64,000 nt of DNA from Anaerococcus prevotii DSM 20548 (GTDB lineage: Bacteria; Bacillota; Clostridia; Tissierellales; Peptoniphilaceae): contig NC_013171.1 in NCBI RefSeq assembly GCF_000024105.1, positions 124,001-188,000 of the forward strand, given 5' to 3'. The translations under genes were made by a program, and so were the position numbers. How positions within the stretch are numbered: position 1 is the stretch's first letter; each line of letters opens with the position of its first letter. The notes beneath the pieces are model-generated. The model saw nothing but the letters and a program-made list of their open reading frames with translations, was not told where the DNA came from and did no database searches. This document shows positions 16,875-25,006 of this stretch, piece after piece.

Positions 16875-17322
16875 ACATTCTCCCTAAAAATAAGGCTATC
16901 AATAATTTATTTTTTAACAATAAAAATCGATAGCCTCTAAGTAACAAATTATTTGAGTCTTATTAGCTAAGTATATAAGCTCGTTTTTAAAATAAAAAAT
17001 AATGGTGTTATAGAGTATAGTTTCCAAAAGAAATACTATCTCTAAGTTTATATTATAAGGCCAAGTTATTAATTTAACAAGTATATAAATTAAAGTTATG
17101 AGCCTAAGATTATAAATAAGTTCCAGATCTTAATTTATAGGGATTTCTTAGTAGAAATTATTCTTAATTGTTGGTTAAATTGCCAATCTCTCCTAGATAG
17201 AGGAGATGGTTAATTCTCTAGATTGCCAGGAAATCCAAAGAATCTATCTAATTATACGAAGAAGGACTATTCTTTATAAATCCCTCCTTTCGTCTGTGAA
17301 ATTATATTTGCTATTATTTAAG
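16875..17322 (-). other. 448-base gene-free region upstream of panD
   Basis: No ORF or known RNA recognised. On the minus strand, an 8-base stem (AGGCTATC at 16929-16936 with GATAGCCT at 16893-16900) lies just upstream of panD and is followed by TATTTTT, like an attenuator. Further upstream is a hairpin made of ATCTCCT and AGGAGAGAT around 17190-17212, flanked by two GGCAAT-like segments. The stretch could be a structured panD leader or hold an independent RNA. It lacks the T-box signature, and no promoter was defined. Confidence 0.35.
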
Positions 17323-17368
17323 AAAAAACAAATCCTCAAGCAGATATTTAACTTGCTTAAGGATTTGT
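17323..17368 (-). terminator. Intrinsic terminator of the LemA/DUF2207 operon
   Basis: On the minus strand a 13-base stem (ACAAATCCTTAAG with CTTGAGGATTTGT, one G-U pair) and a T-rich tail, 18 bases past the DUF2207 stop. Confidence 0.75.
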
Positions 17369-17385
17369 CATAAATTATTCTTATT

Positions 17386-19089
17386 CTAGCGACCTCCGCC
17401 ACCACCTCCACCGAAGCTTCCGCCACCTCCACCAAAGGATGTGCTTCCGCCAGATCCTGCTGCTGTAAAGCTTGCTATATTGGCTTGGGTCATAGTGGAG
17501 TAGTTTCTTGAATTTGTAATCATATAGTAGTTAAAGACTGAGTTGTTGCTATAGTTTGGATAAGTCTTCTCTAGGTTTTTAAAGACTTTATCACTTATGC
17601 CGTAAATTGCTGCATATATTAGGAAGTAGTCCCAAATATGAACTTCATTAGCATCTCTTTCCTCTATCAAGGAATAATCTTCTAGGTAATTTCTAAACTT
17701 GATTAGATTTTCGTAAAGGTCAACTCCCTTAGGAGTAACTTCAAGCTCGGATCCTTCTCTCCTAGTCCTAGCGAATTTCTTCTCGAATCTTATATCTTTT
17801 AGATATTCTCCAGACTTCAGGCCATCCCTTGACCTAGGTAAGAAGTCTTCATAGAAGTCTTCTGTGATTTCCTTGTTTTTCTTGAAGTATTTTTGGATGT
17901 TTTTGTTTGAGACAAGACCGTCTTTGGAGTATTCTTGTGACTTTTCGATTATATTGAAGAAAGCCTCCTCCATCTTGCCCATATCACTAGGTCTTGCGAG
18001 GATTCTTATCTTGGCATTTTTATCCTTTTCCTTTCTAGCTTCGATTTCGATATTTTTATCGTAAATCCATTTTAGGATAAAGGCGTTCATGTAATTTCCC
18101 TGATTTATCTCGTAAGGGTAGGCCTTCTCTGCCAATAGATAGGTATCTTCTATATGGGAATCATAGGGGATATCTCTAAAGTACTGGTCTTTGAAGGTCT
18201 TGGCTTTCTTGAGGGTCTCATCATTTGTGATATTATTCTCATCAAAATGAAGCTTTTTCGCCCTCACTCCAAGAAAGATTGATCCTAGACCTAAGAGAAG
18301 AACAAGGGGAAGGATTACTTTGACATACCAAGGGGTTGGGTCGGTATTAGCCTCTCCTTCTCGCTCTTCCCATTTTGATCCCTTAATTGCCTCATTAGCA
18401 TAATCGTCGAAGGTTTTATCTTCCTTATAGGATGTATTGAAATAGCCCTTAGGGAATTTTAGCATGATAGTCGTATAGTCAACTTCGCCAGTAGATTTAA
18501 GGACTATATTTCCACTGGCATTGTGGATATCTCCATCCAGGCCAAAGCCCCACATCTTTACATTTCGATCGAAGGGCTCAAAGCCTTTAATATTGATATT
18601 GACCCTTTCTGGCTTGGGGTCAAAGTTTTCTCCGACAAATTGGAAAAAGAGCATATCGCTATCTTCAAGGCCTATTATTAGAGGATTTATCTTGTAAGTT
18701 AGCTTGTAGGTGTTTTTTCCGTATTGGAATATCCCCCAAATGAGTTCTGTCTCATCCTCCCTATCGCTTCTTCCATATTTATAGGCTTTTTCTTCAAAAG
18801 AAAGGTTTGAATCCCAAGGATCCATTTCACTAAAGTCCTTGCCTAGGGAAGGAGAAGTTAGGGAGAAGTCTTCTATTTTTATTCCTCTTAAATTTTCTAT
18901 TAATTTGTATCTTTCGGTATAATCTCTTTCGTCTTCATCTATTTGCCAAACTTCTTCTACACTTCCTACACCATTCTTATCGATCGTAATGTCCATGTCT
19001 AGTGAATCGAAACTATCGGCAAGTGAGATTCTAGGAAGTAGAAAAAGGATAAGGGCTAGAAGATATTTGCTTAGTCTTTTAATTTTCAT
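17386..19089 (-). CDS. DUF2207 domain membrane protein (YciQ-like)
   Basis: A 567-residue protein with an N-terminal signal segment (KRLSKYLLALILFLLPRISLA), an extracytosolic beta-rich DUF2207 domain to about residue 235, a membrane helix near residues 245-265 (VILPLVLLLGLGSIFLGV) and a large charged C-terminal part. It ends in a glycine-rich tail (FGGGGGSFGGGGGGG), typical of the family. The ATG at 19089 has AGGAGA upstream, so the longer frame was trimmed. It follows lemA by 7 bases; LemA/DUF2207 pairs are common and of unknown function. Confidence 0.85.
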   Translation of the reverse strand: MKIKRLSKYLLALILFLLPRISLADSFDSLDMDITIDKNGVGSVEEVWQIDEDERDYTERYKLIENLRGIKIEDFSLTSPSLGKDFSEMDPWDSNLSFEEKAYKYGRSDREDETELIWGIFQYGKNTYKLTYKINPLIIGLEDSDMLFFQFVGENFDPKPERVNINIKGFEPFDRNVKMWGFGLDGDIHNASGNIVLKSTGEVDYTTIMLKFPKGYFNTSYKEDKTFDDYANEAIKGSKWEEREGEANTDPTPWYVKVILPLVLLLGLGSIFLGVRAKKLHFDENNITNDETLKKAKTFKDQYFRDIPYDSHIEDTYLLAEKAYPYEINQGNYMNAFILKWIYDKNIEIEARKEKDKNAKIRILARPSDMGKMEEAFFNIIEKSQEYSKDGLVSNKNIQKYFKKNKEITEDFYEDFLPRSRDGLKSGEYLKDIRFEKKFARTRREGSELEVTPKGVDLYENLIKFRNYLEDYSLIEERDANEVHIWDYFLIYAAIYGISDKVFKNLEKTYPNYSNNSVFNYYMITNSRNYSTMTQANIASFTAAGSGGSTSFGGGGGSFGGGGGGGR

Positions 19090-19096
19090 ATGTCTC

Positions 19097-19645
19097 CTAT
19101 TTAAATTTCGGTACAGTAGATGATTCGCTTGTATTTTCGAAATAATCTTTAGTATGAACAGAAAAAATATTAGCAAGGATATTTGCAGGAAAAGATTTTA
19201 TTTTTCTGTTAAGCTTAGTTACGGTGTCGTTATAGACCATTCTCAAATGTCTAAGAGTTTCTTCGTGTTTTGTCATAGCAGCCATAGTCTCCCTGTAGAG
19301 ATCACTTGTTTTAAGAGTTGGATAATTTTCTGCGACCGCATAGAACGAAGAAAGAGCTTTTCCAAATTCTCTATTCTCGCTTTCAACTTCCTTTGCATCG
19401 GAAGTTCTGTTTACACTTGTCCTGTTCTTTGTAATTTTCTCTAGGGCTTCTTTTTCAAATTGGCTGTAGTCCTTGGTCATATCAATCAAGTTATTTAGGC
19501 TGTCCCACCTAGCTTGAAGTCCAGTTGCTATTTGAGCCATGGAGTTTTCCACCATCTCATTAAGACTTACAAAAGTATTGTAAGTTGTAACTGAATATAT
19601 GACAATTACAAAGACTAGAATGATTAAAATTATTAATAGGGTCAT
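19097..19645 (-). CDS. lemA: LemA family protein
   Basis: A 182-residue protein with one N-terminal membrane helix (LLIILIILVFVIVIYSV), then the LemA helical domain: YNTFVSLNEMVENSMAQIATGLQ, LNNLIDMTKDYSQFE and a YNDTVTKLNRKIKSFP segment near the end. The small N-terminal tail and long C-terminal helical part match LemA, a membrane-anchored protein of unknown role often paired with DUF2207 proteins, as here. First gene of a two-gene operon, with GAGG ahead of the ATG. Confidence 0.9.
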   Translation of the reverse strand: MTLLIILIILVFVIVIYSVTTYNTFVSLNEMVENSMAQIATGLQARWDSLNNLIDMTKDYSQFEKEALEKITKNRTSVNRTSDAKEVESENREFGKALSSFYAVAENYPTLKTSDLYRETMAAMTKHEETLRHLRMVYNDTVTKLNRKIKSFPANILANIFSVHTKDYFENTSESSTVPKFK

Positions 19646-19693
19646 ATTTTCCTCCTTTGATATTTTATACCCAGCAAACTTATCATCAAATCG

Positions 19694-19722
19694 TTGACAA
19701 AAAATAGGCCAAGATGTAAAAT
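19694..19722 (+). promoter_or_regulatory. Promoter of the Ktr potassium uptake genes
   Basis: TTGACA (19694-19699), a 17-base spacer and TAAAAT (19717-19722). The 58-base leader contains a GC-rich hairpin (AGGGG at about 19734 with CCCCT at about 19763). No c-di-AMP riboswitch was recognised. Confidence 0.65.
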
Positions 19723-19786
19723 CCTCTTAAGCTAGGGGAGGGCAAATGTAGATGTCAGCCCCTTTGATTGTGTAAGGAAGGTTATC

Positions 19787-21136
19787 ATGGAAAAAAATAT
19801 TTTGAAAAGAACTTTCGATAAGGCTACAGAAAACCCTGCCTTTGTTTTGTCCATGGGATTTTTGATTTTGATAAGTCTGGGAGGGCTTATCCTATCAACT
19901 CCCTATGTTACGCAAAATGGCAAGAGCACTGGTCTAATCGATTCGTTTTTTGTTGCGGCAAGTGCTTCTTGTGTTACGGGGCTGACCACGGTTAACACTG
20001 GTCTATATTGGAATACTCTTGGCCATGTGGTTATTATTATCTTAATACAAATCGGTGGACTGGGAATTATGACCCTAGCTTCACTAATTCCTTTAATTTT
20101 AAGGAAGAAAATCGGTATAAAGTCTAGGCAAATACTAAAAGAGCAGCTCAATGTTGAGAGTATGGAAGGCTTGGTAAGACTTTTTAGATATGTCCTAGCC
20201 TTTACTCTTATAGTTGAAGCTTTGGGAGCCCTATTTCTTTCTATAAGATTTATCCCGACCTATGGATGGGGAAAAGGGATTTGGTATTCGGTTTTTCACT
20301 CCATATCAGCCTTTTGTAATGCAGGCTTTGATATAATGGGAGATTCCATCTATCCTTTAAGGAAAGATCTTTTGGTAAATACCACCCTCATGGTCTTGAT
20401 TGTTATAGGTGGACTTGGCTTTATGGTTACAAGCGAGTTTTTCTATAGGAGGAAGTTTAAGCAAGTCTCAACTCACTCAAAGCTTGTTTTGATTATTAAT
20501 GCAGTATTGATTTTATTTGGAGCTTTAGGATTTTTACTTTTAGAGTCAATTCAAAAGGGGGTCCTCATCGGCGAAGGGCTTAAGGGATCTATAATAGAGT
20601 CCTTCTTCCAGTCAGTTTCAGCGAGGACAGCTGGGTTTTATTCGGTTAATCTTTCAAATATTAAAGATTCGACCTCACTTTTACTGATAGGCCTTATGTT
20701 TATAGGAGGATCCCCTGGATCGACTGCAGGAGGTATCAAGACTACGACCTTTGGAGTTTTAGTTCTTGCGACATACTCTATAATCAAAAGGCAGAAGGAG
20801 CCAGTTGTTTTTAACAAACATATAGGAGATGAGACTATCAAAAAAGCCCTATCTATCTTTATGATCTCTCTTGCCTTAGTTTTGATGGTAACTTTCATCA
20901 TTACTATTACAGATGATTTTGACTTGATAGATACCCTATATGAAGTTGTCTCTGCCCTAGCGACAGTAGGAGCTAGTAGAGGGATTACGGCAAATCTTTC
21001 AAGAATTGCCAAGGTCTTAATAGGTCTTTGTATGTATTTAGGTAGGATTGGTCCAATGACTATGGCCCTTGCCTTTGGTTTAAAGCCAGATGAGAAGTTA
21101 ATTAGATATCCAGAATGTTTTATTAGTATAGGTTAG
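19787..21136 (+). CDS. ktrB: TrkH/KtrB family potassium transporter, membrane subunit
   Basis: A 449-residue K+ translocating subunit with the four-fold repeated membrane-pore-membrane layout. Pore loops include ASCVTGLTTVNTG, SISAFCNAGFDI, SARTAGFYSVNL and LATVGASRGIT, each with the selectivity-filter glycine. The 445-450 residue length fits KtrB better than TrkH. It is followed 8 bases later by the RCK subunit gene. Function: K+ (Na+-coupled) uptake gated by the cytoplasmic ring. Confidence 0.9.
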   Translation: MEKNILKRTFDKATENPAFVLSMGFLILISLGGLILSTPYVTQNGKSTGLIDSFFVAASASCVTGLTTVNTGLYWNTLGHVVIIILIQIGGLGIMTLASLIPLILRKKIGIKSRQILKEQLNVESMEGLVRLFRYVLAFTLIVEALGALFLSIRFIPTYGWGKGIWYSVFHSISAFCNAGFDIMGDSIYPLRKDLLVNTTLMVLIVIGGLGFMVTSEFFYRRKFKQVSTHSKLVLIINAVLILFGALGFLLLESIQKGVLIGEGLKGSIIESFFQSVSARTAGFYSVNLSNIKDSTSLLLIGLMFIGGSPGSTAGGIKTTTFGVLVLATYSIIKRQKEPVVFNKHIGDETIKKALSIFMISLALVLMVTFIITITDDFDLIDTLYEVVSALATVGASRGITANLSRIAKVLIGLCMYLGRIGPMTMALAFGLKPDEKLIRYPECFISIG

Positions 21137-21144
21137 GAGAAATT

Positions 21145-21798
21145 ATGGAAAAAAATGTTATAGTTTTAGGTCTCGGAAGATTTGGTTACGCTGTAGCTAC
21201 CAAGCTTTTCGAGAAGGGAATCTATGTAACAGCTGTAGATTCTAATTACAATAAGATAGAAAAAATCGCAAACTCTGTCTCAAGTGCTGCCCAAGGAGAT
21301 ATCACAGAAGAAGTAGCTATGAAGTCTTTGGGAATAAACAACTACGATGTGGCTATAATTGCAACAGGAACAGATATTGAGGCATCAATCGAAGCTACTT
21401 TGATATGCAAGGATAGCGGAGTTGATAAGGTTATAGCCAAGGCAACAAGTCAATCACACGCGAGGATACTTAAAAAAATTGGCGCCGATCAGATAGTATA
21501 TCCTGAGCTTGATACAGGAGAAAGACTTGCAAGATCTCTTGCAGGATCAAATCTTTTAGAGCTTGTTCAATTTTCAAATGATTTCTCATTGATAGAGATA
21601 AAAGCTCATGAGGATTGGATAGGTAAGTCTCTTATAGAGCTTGACTTTAGAAAGACTTACAAGATGAATGTAGTCGGATTCGAAAGAGATGGCCAGATGC
21701 TAATGGATATAGATCCAAGTACCGATATTAGAAAAGGTGATGTCCTAGTCCTAATAGGAGATAATGAAAACGCTAAAGCTCTTGAGGAAAAATCGTAA
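21145..21798 (+). CDS. ktrA: Ktr/Trk potassium uptake regulatory subunit (RCK)
   Basis: A 217-residue peripheral subunit. The N-terminal RCK_N domain has the nucleotide motif VLGLGRFGYAVA and a conserved VDSNYNKIE segment; the C-terminal RCK_C domain spans about residues 135-217 (SLIELDFRKTYKMNVVGFERDG, then KGDVLVLIG). It forms an octameric ring that gates KtrB in response to ATP/ADP, and RCK_C is the usual c-di-AMP site. Cotranscribed with the membrane subunit. Confidence 0.9.
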   Translation: MEKNVIVLGLGRFGYAVATKLFEKGIYVTAVDSNYNKIEKIANSVSSAAQGDITEEVAMKSLGINNYDVAIIATGTDIEASIEATLICKDSGVDKVIAKATSQSHARILKKIGADQIVYPELDTGERLARSLAGSNLLELVQFSNDFSLIEIKAHEDWIGKSLIELDFRKTYKMNVVGFERDGQMLMDIDPSTDIRKGDVLVLIGDNENAKALEEKS

Positions 21799-21864
21799 TT
21801 AGGAAAACGTGGTAAAACTTGAAATATTGATAAATAATAAACAAAGATACCGATAAGAAAAAGT

Positions 21865-21893
21865 TTGCATAAATAGGAAAATGATGTTATAAT
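21865..21893 (+). promoter_or_regulatory. Promoter of the candidate small RNA
   Basis: TTGCAT (21865-21870), a 17-base spacer and a perfect TATAAT (21888-21893), with no ORF for 170 bases downstream. Confidence 0.6.
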
Positions 21894-21899
21894 AAAATC

Positions 21900-22010
21900 A
21901 GCTATTAAATAGCTAGGTTTTTCATTATTAATTCCTTATAGTTTTCCCTTAGAAAACTAGGACTAACTTATTCTTTTCTATAATGAAGGAGGGCTCTAGG
22001 AGCCCTTTTT
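21900..22010 (+). ncRNA. Candidate small RNA of about 110 nt
   Basis: The segment lies between a strong promoter and an intrinsic terminator (GGGCTC 21991-21996, GAGCCC 22000-22005, five T). It folds into a long arm, TTCATTAT (21921-21928) with ATAATGAA (21980-21987), enclosing a hairpin TAGTTTTC (21939-21946) with GAAAACTA (21952-21959), plus a 5' hairpin AGCTATTAAATAGCT. No ORF is present. The terminator stands 54 bases before the next gene, so the RNA could be free-standing or a leader. AAAACTAGGAC resembles the 3' end of a preQ1 riboswitch, but the 5' motif is missing. Family unknown. Confidence 0.5.
21991..22010 (+). terminator. Terminator of the candidate small RNA
   Basis: A 6-7 base GC-rich stem with a 3-base loop and five T. 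Confidence 0.75.
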
Positions 22011-22063
22011 CTGTGTCCAAAATTCCAATTTGGGTATAATAAGAAAAAAGAAGGAGATAAAAA

Positions 22064-22780
22064 ATGTACAATCCATATTACTTTGGCTCAATGTATTTTG
22101 ACAAGACCTATTTTTTAGTAATAATAGGCGTCATAATATCAATGATTGCCCAGGCTAATATCCAAAAAGCCTTTAGTAAATACAGTAAAATCAAATCAAA
22201 AAAGAATATAACAGGCTACCAAGCGGCTAAATATATACTCGATACAAACTCATACAATGATATTTCTATAAAAAAGATTGGAGGAAGCTTATCTGATTAC
22301 TTCAATCCTGCTACAAAGGAAGTCGCCCTATCTGGGGACTCCTTTACCGATACTTCTATAGCATCTATCGCTGTAGCAGCCCACGAGTGCGGTCACGTCA
22401 TCCAATACAAGGAAGGCTATGCTCCTTTAAGGATTAAGTCATGGTTAGTGCCTGCGGTAAACTTTGGATCAAAGCTTGCCTTTCCAGTTATACTTTTGGG
22501 AATATTCCTATCCCAACAAAAGCTTTTAGACCTGGGACTAATCCTTTTCTCTCTTGCTCTAATATTTCAGTTGGTAACTCTTCCGGTGGAATTTGACGCA
22601 TCGAGGAGGGCCATAAGGGTAATAGACGAAAGCGGTATGCTTTACGGCGAGGAGCTTGATGGAGCAAAAGCCATGCTAAAAGCGGCAGCCTTTACCTATG
22701 TAGCAGCGACCCTATCCACAGCCCTACAATTGTTGAGATTATTTCTCCTTTATGGAAACAGGAATAACAGGAGAGATTAG
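22064..22780 (+). CDS. Zinc metallopeptidase, YugP family
   Basis: A 238-residue membrane protein. The zinc-binding HECGH motif lies in VAAHECGHVIQYKEGY near residue 107, and hydrophobic helices sit at residues 15-32, near 130-155 and at 165-185. EFDASRRA follows the membrane helices as in YugP. Length and layout match the neutral zinc metallopeptidase (Zn_peptidase_2) family, whose substrates are unknown. AAGGAG precedes the ATG. Possible association with the upstream RNA leader. Confidence 0.88.
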   Translation: MYNPYYFGSMYFDKTYFLVIIGVIISMIAQANIQKAFSKYSKIKSKKNITGYQAAKYILDTNSYNDISIKKIGGSLSDYFNPATKEVALSGDSFTDTSIASIAVAAHECGHVIQYKEGYAPLRIKSWLVPAVNFGSKLAFPVILLGIFLSQQKLLDLGLILFSLALIFQLVTLPVEFDASRRAIRVIDESGMLYGEELDGAKAMLKAAAFTYVAATLSTALQLLRLFLLYGNRNNRRD

Positions 22781-22792
22781 TATAATAGGTGG

Positions 22793-22828
22793 CTCCCGCG
22801 AGGATGTAAATCTTTGTGCGGGAGTTTT
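22793..22828 (+). terminator. Intrinsic terminator after the metallopeptidase
   Basis: CTCCCGC (22793-22799) pairs with GCGGGAG (22818-22824), followed by TTTTCTT. Confidence 0.75.
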
Positions 22829-22865
22829 CTTAATATTTTATTAGATTTAAGCGAAGATAAGCTAC

Positions 22866-22951
22866 TTGCAATCATCTTGCTAAATAGTACAATTTTACTA
22901 GGAATCATTAAGATTCTTTATTTTTAAAGAAGAAGGTCAGAGATAGTCAAT
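22866..22951 (+). promoter_or_regulatory. Promoter and CtsR operator of the clp stress operon
   Basis: TTGCAA (22866-22871), a 16-base spacer and TACAAT (22888-22893). Downstream, GGTCAGAGATAGTCAAT (22935-22951) matches the CtsR heptad direct repeat, GGTCAAA-n3-GGTCAAA, at most positions. The site lies in the leader, a place where CtsR can block transcription of its own operon. Confidence 0.65.
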
Positions 22952-22990
22952 CATTTGACTTAGATTAATATATAGAAAGAGTGGTGAATT

Positions 22991-23458
22991 ATGGCAGGTC
23001 TTACTTCAGAAATTGAGAGATTTCTAAAAATGATGTTAGAAGATTCTGTTGACGGAATGCTTGAGATCGGCAGGAATGACTTGGCGACACGTTTTGATTG
23101 TGCACCTAGTCAGATAAACTACGTTCTTTCTACAAGATTTACCCCATATAATGGGTACCTTATAGAAAGCAAGCGTGGCGGCAATGGTTTTATAAAGATT
23201 ATAAGCGTTGTGGATGAAGATTCTTATATTTCTTATTTGACCAAAAATCTTAAGAAAAGTATGAGTCAGAATAATGCCGAAAGTCTCTTTAAAGACTTGT
23301 TGAGGAGAGAATACTTTACAGAAAATGAGTATTTGATGGCAAGATACGCCACAAGCGATAGGGCTCTTTCAAAAATAAGTGAAGTTAAGGATAGAAATGC
23401 CGTAAGAAGTGATATTATTAGAAATATTCTCTTAAGTCTTATGGCAAGGAGTAACTAA
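22991..23458 (+). CDS. ctsR: CtsR stress-response repressor
   Basis: A 155-residue class III heat-shock repressor. The N-terminal winged helix-turn-helix includes RNDLATRFDCAPSQINYVLSTRFT and the wing VESKRGGNG-like YLIESKRGGNGFIKI with the tetraglycine-type turn. The C-terminal dimerisation domain follows. It represses clp genes and is released by heat. First gene of ctsR-mcsA-mcsB-clpC; a matching operator lies upstream. Confidence 0.95.
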   Translation: MAGLTSEIERFLKMMLEDSVDGMLEIGRNDLATRFDCAPSQINYVLSTRFTPYNGYLIESKRGGNGFIKIISVVDEDSYISYLTKNLKKSMSQNNAESLFKDLLRREYFTENEYLMARYATSDRALSKISEVKDRNAVRSDIIRNILLSLMARSN

Positions 23459-23459
23459 A

Positions 23460-24041
23460 ATGAAATGTGATAAATGCGATAATGAAGCGACTGTTACAGT
23501 CAAAACTATAATAAATGGAGAAGAGAAGAACTTCCATCTTTGCAATGATTGTCTTATGAAATTTACCGATGTATCAGTTGATGAAAATGGCAAGATCAAA
23601 GATGGAGAAGGAAATCTCAATAGAAAGAATATAGAAAATTTGATAGAGGAATTTATGCCAAGTCTTGAGGAAGTTATAGATTCCTACTATGACTATAGAT
23701 TTAAGGAAAATAATTACTCTTATGGTCTCCTAAACAACCTAGGAGATGAGACTTGCCCAACTTGCGGCAATCTTTCATCAAACATAAAACATGGAGTATT
23801 TGCTTGTCCTGATTGTTATAAACTTAATGATAAACTTACAACGAAGACTTTAAGGACCTACAACAACCTAAGGACTTATGAGGGAAAATTTCCTAGAAAA
23901 GAGAGAAACTTTAAAGATATAGCTACAAAGATTAAAAATCTTCAAGAAAAACTCCAAGTTTCAGTTGAAATAGAAGACTATGAACAAGCTCAAAGCATAA
24001 AAGAGCAAATAGATGAATTGAATATGCAGGTGAGAAATTGA
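23460..24041 (+). CDS. mcsA: McsA, zinc-binding adaptor and activator of McsB
   Basis: A 193-residue protein with two CxxC zinc motifs near the N terminus (CDKCDNE, LCNDC), a second pair (CPTCGNLS, FACPDC) near residues 98-120, and a C-terminal UVR motif (EIEDYEQAQSIKEQIDEL). This is the McsA layout; in Bacillus it activates the arginine kinase McsB and links to ClpC. It starts 1 base after ctsR. Its retention matters because the McsB partner looks inactive. Confidence 0.92.
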   Translation: MKCDKCDNEATVTVKTIINGEEKNFHLCNDCLMKFTDVSVDENGKIKDGEGNLNRKNIENLIEEFMPSLEEVIDSYYDYRFKENNYSYGLLNNLGDETCPTCGNLSSNIKHGVFACPDCYKLNDKLTTKTLRTYNNLRTYEGKFPRKERNFKDIATKIKNLQEKLQVSVEIEDYEQAQSIKEQIDELNMQVRN

Positions 24042-25006
24042 TAGAATACAGCAAGGACATAATACTTTCTTCAAATTTCTCTCTTAGAAGAAATCTTGAA
24101 GGCTTTGACTTTCCAGCTAGCATGACTCTTGAAGCAAGCAAGGAAGTTATAGAAATCTTTAGGAAAATTTATTGGGACAAATTAATTCTTCTGGAAGATT
24201 TAGACGAAGATGAGCTAAATCAGTTGATAAACTCATTCGTCCTATCAGAAGATTGTCCAAACAAGCTTTCTGAAATTGGCCTTGTCATAGAGGATGATTA
24301 TATACTTACAATTAACGACAGGGACCATTTGGCGATAAATATCAGAGATTTTAATCTCGATTTGAAGTCTGCCTACAAGAAGGCCTATCTGATAGAAGAA
24401 AAGCTTGATGAAATCCTAGACTTTGCCTTTTCCCAAGAGTTTGGCTACCTAACCCAAGATGGGCGAAATGCAGGAAGTGGAGTAGAAGTTTTCGTGAAGG
24501 CCTTTCTTTTTGCTATGGTTGATGATGACAAGGCCTATTTTGGCCTAAAGCAAAGTCTCCTTCACGAGAGGATTTATATTGATAAGTTCCTTCCAAAATA
24601 TTACAAGAGATATGCAGACGATATATATATTCTTAAAAACATAGGAAATTACTGGAAGGATATGGAAGAAGCTATGGATAAGTTCGAGAAGGCTTTGGAC
24701 GTTCTTGTAAGAAATGAGAGAAGATTTAGAAGAGACTATCAAGTTTTAAATAGTATAAAAGATGAAGAAATAGAAGATTATATAGAGATTATGGAAAACA
24801 ACTTAAAGTTGGGCATGGATAAGAGCTTAGAGCTTATGAGTAAAGATATATATGGCCTAAAGAAATACAATATTCTAGGCTTTGATACAGACTTTACAAA
24901 TGAGGAGCTCGATTATCTAATATTTAATCTTACTAAGAATAAGTATAAGGGGAATAGGGATGAGGATAGATACCTATTTCTGAAGGAATATATTAAGGAG
25001 CGATAA
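24038..25006 (+). CDS. mcsB: McsB-like protein, probable pseudo-arginine kinase
   Basis: A 322-residue McsB homologue, identified by position between mcsA and clpC and by local matches such as DIILSS, the NDRDHL segment and YLTQDGRNAGSG. Catalytic motifs are eroded. The SSRIRLARN loop is SSNFSLRRN (residues 11-19), NEEDH is NDRDH, the CPTNVGTGxRAS loop reads DGRNAGSGVEV with no cysteine, and the RGTYGEGSE loop is not recognisable. About 40 residues shorter than the Bacillus protein. It begins with TTG overlapping the mcsA stop. A structural or adaptor role is more likely than protein-arginine phosphorylation. Confidence 0.8.
   Translation: MIEYSKDIILSSNFSLRRNLEGFDFPASMTLEASKEVIEIFRKIYWDKLILLEDLDEDELNQLINSFVLSEDCPNKLSEIGLVIEDDYILTINDRDHLAINIRDFNLDLKSAYKKAYLIEEKLDEILDFAFSQEFGYLTQDGRNAGSGVEVFVKAFLFAMVDDDKAYFGLKQSLLHERIYIDKFLPKYYKRYADDIYILKNIGNYWKDMEEAMDKFEKALDVLVRNERRFRRDYQVLNSIKDEEIEDYIEIMENNLKLGMDKSLELMSKDIYGLKKYNILGFDTDFTNEELDYLIFNLTKNKYKGNRDEDRYLFLKEYIKER

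Noticed and set aside
16875-17322. T-box leader upstream of panD
   Set aside because: The AGGGTGGNACCGCG T-box sequence is absent on either strand.
17386-17450. Glycine-rich repeat as a simple-sequence artefact or frameshift
   Set aside because: The Gly/Phe/Ser tail is the usual C terminus of DUF2207 proteins and remains in frame.
21900-21965. preQ1-I riboswitch
   Set aside because: AAAACTAGGAC resembles its 3' end, but the 5' GAGGTTCTAGC-type segment and pseudoknot partner are missing, and no queuosine gene follows.
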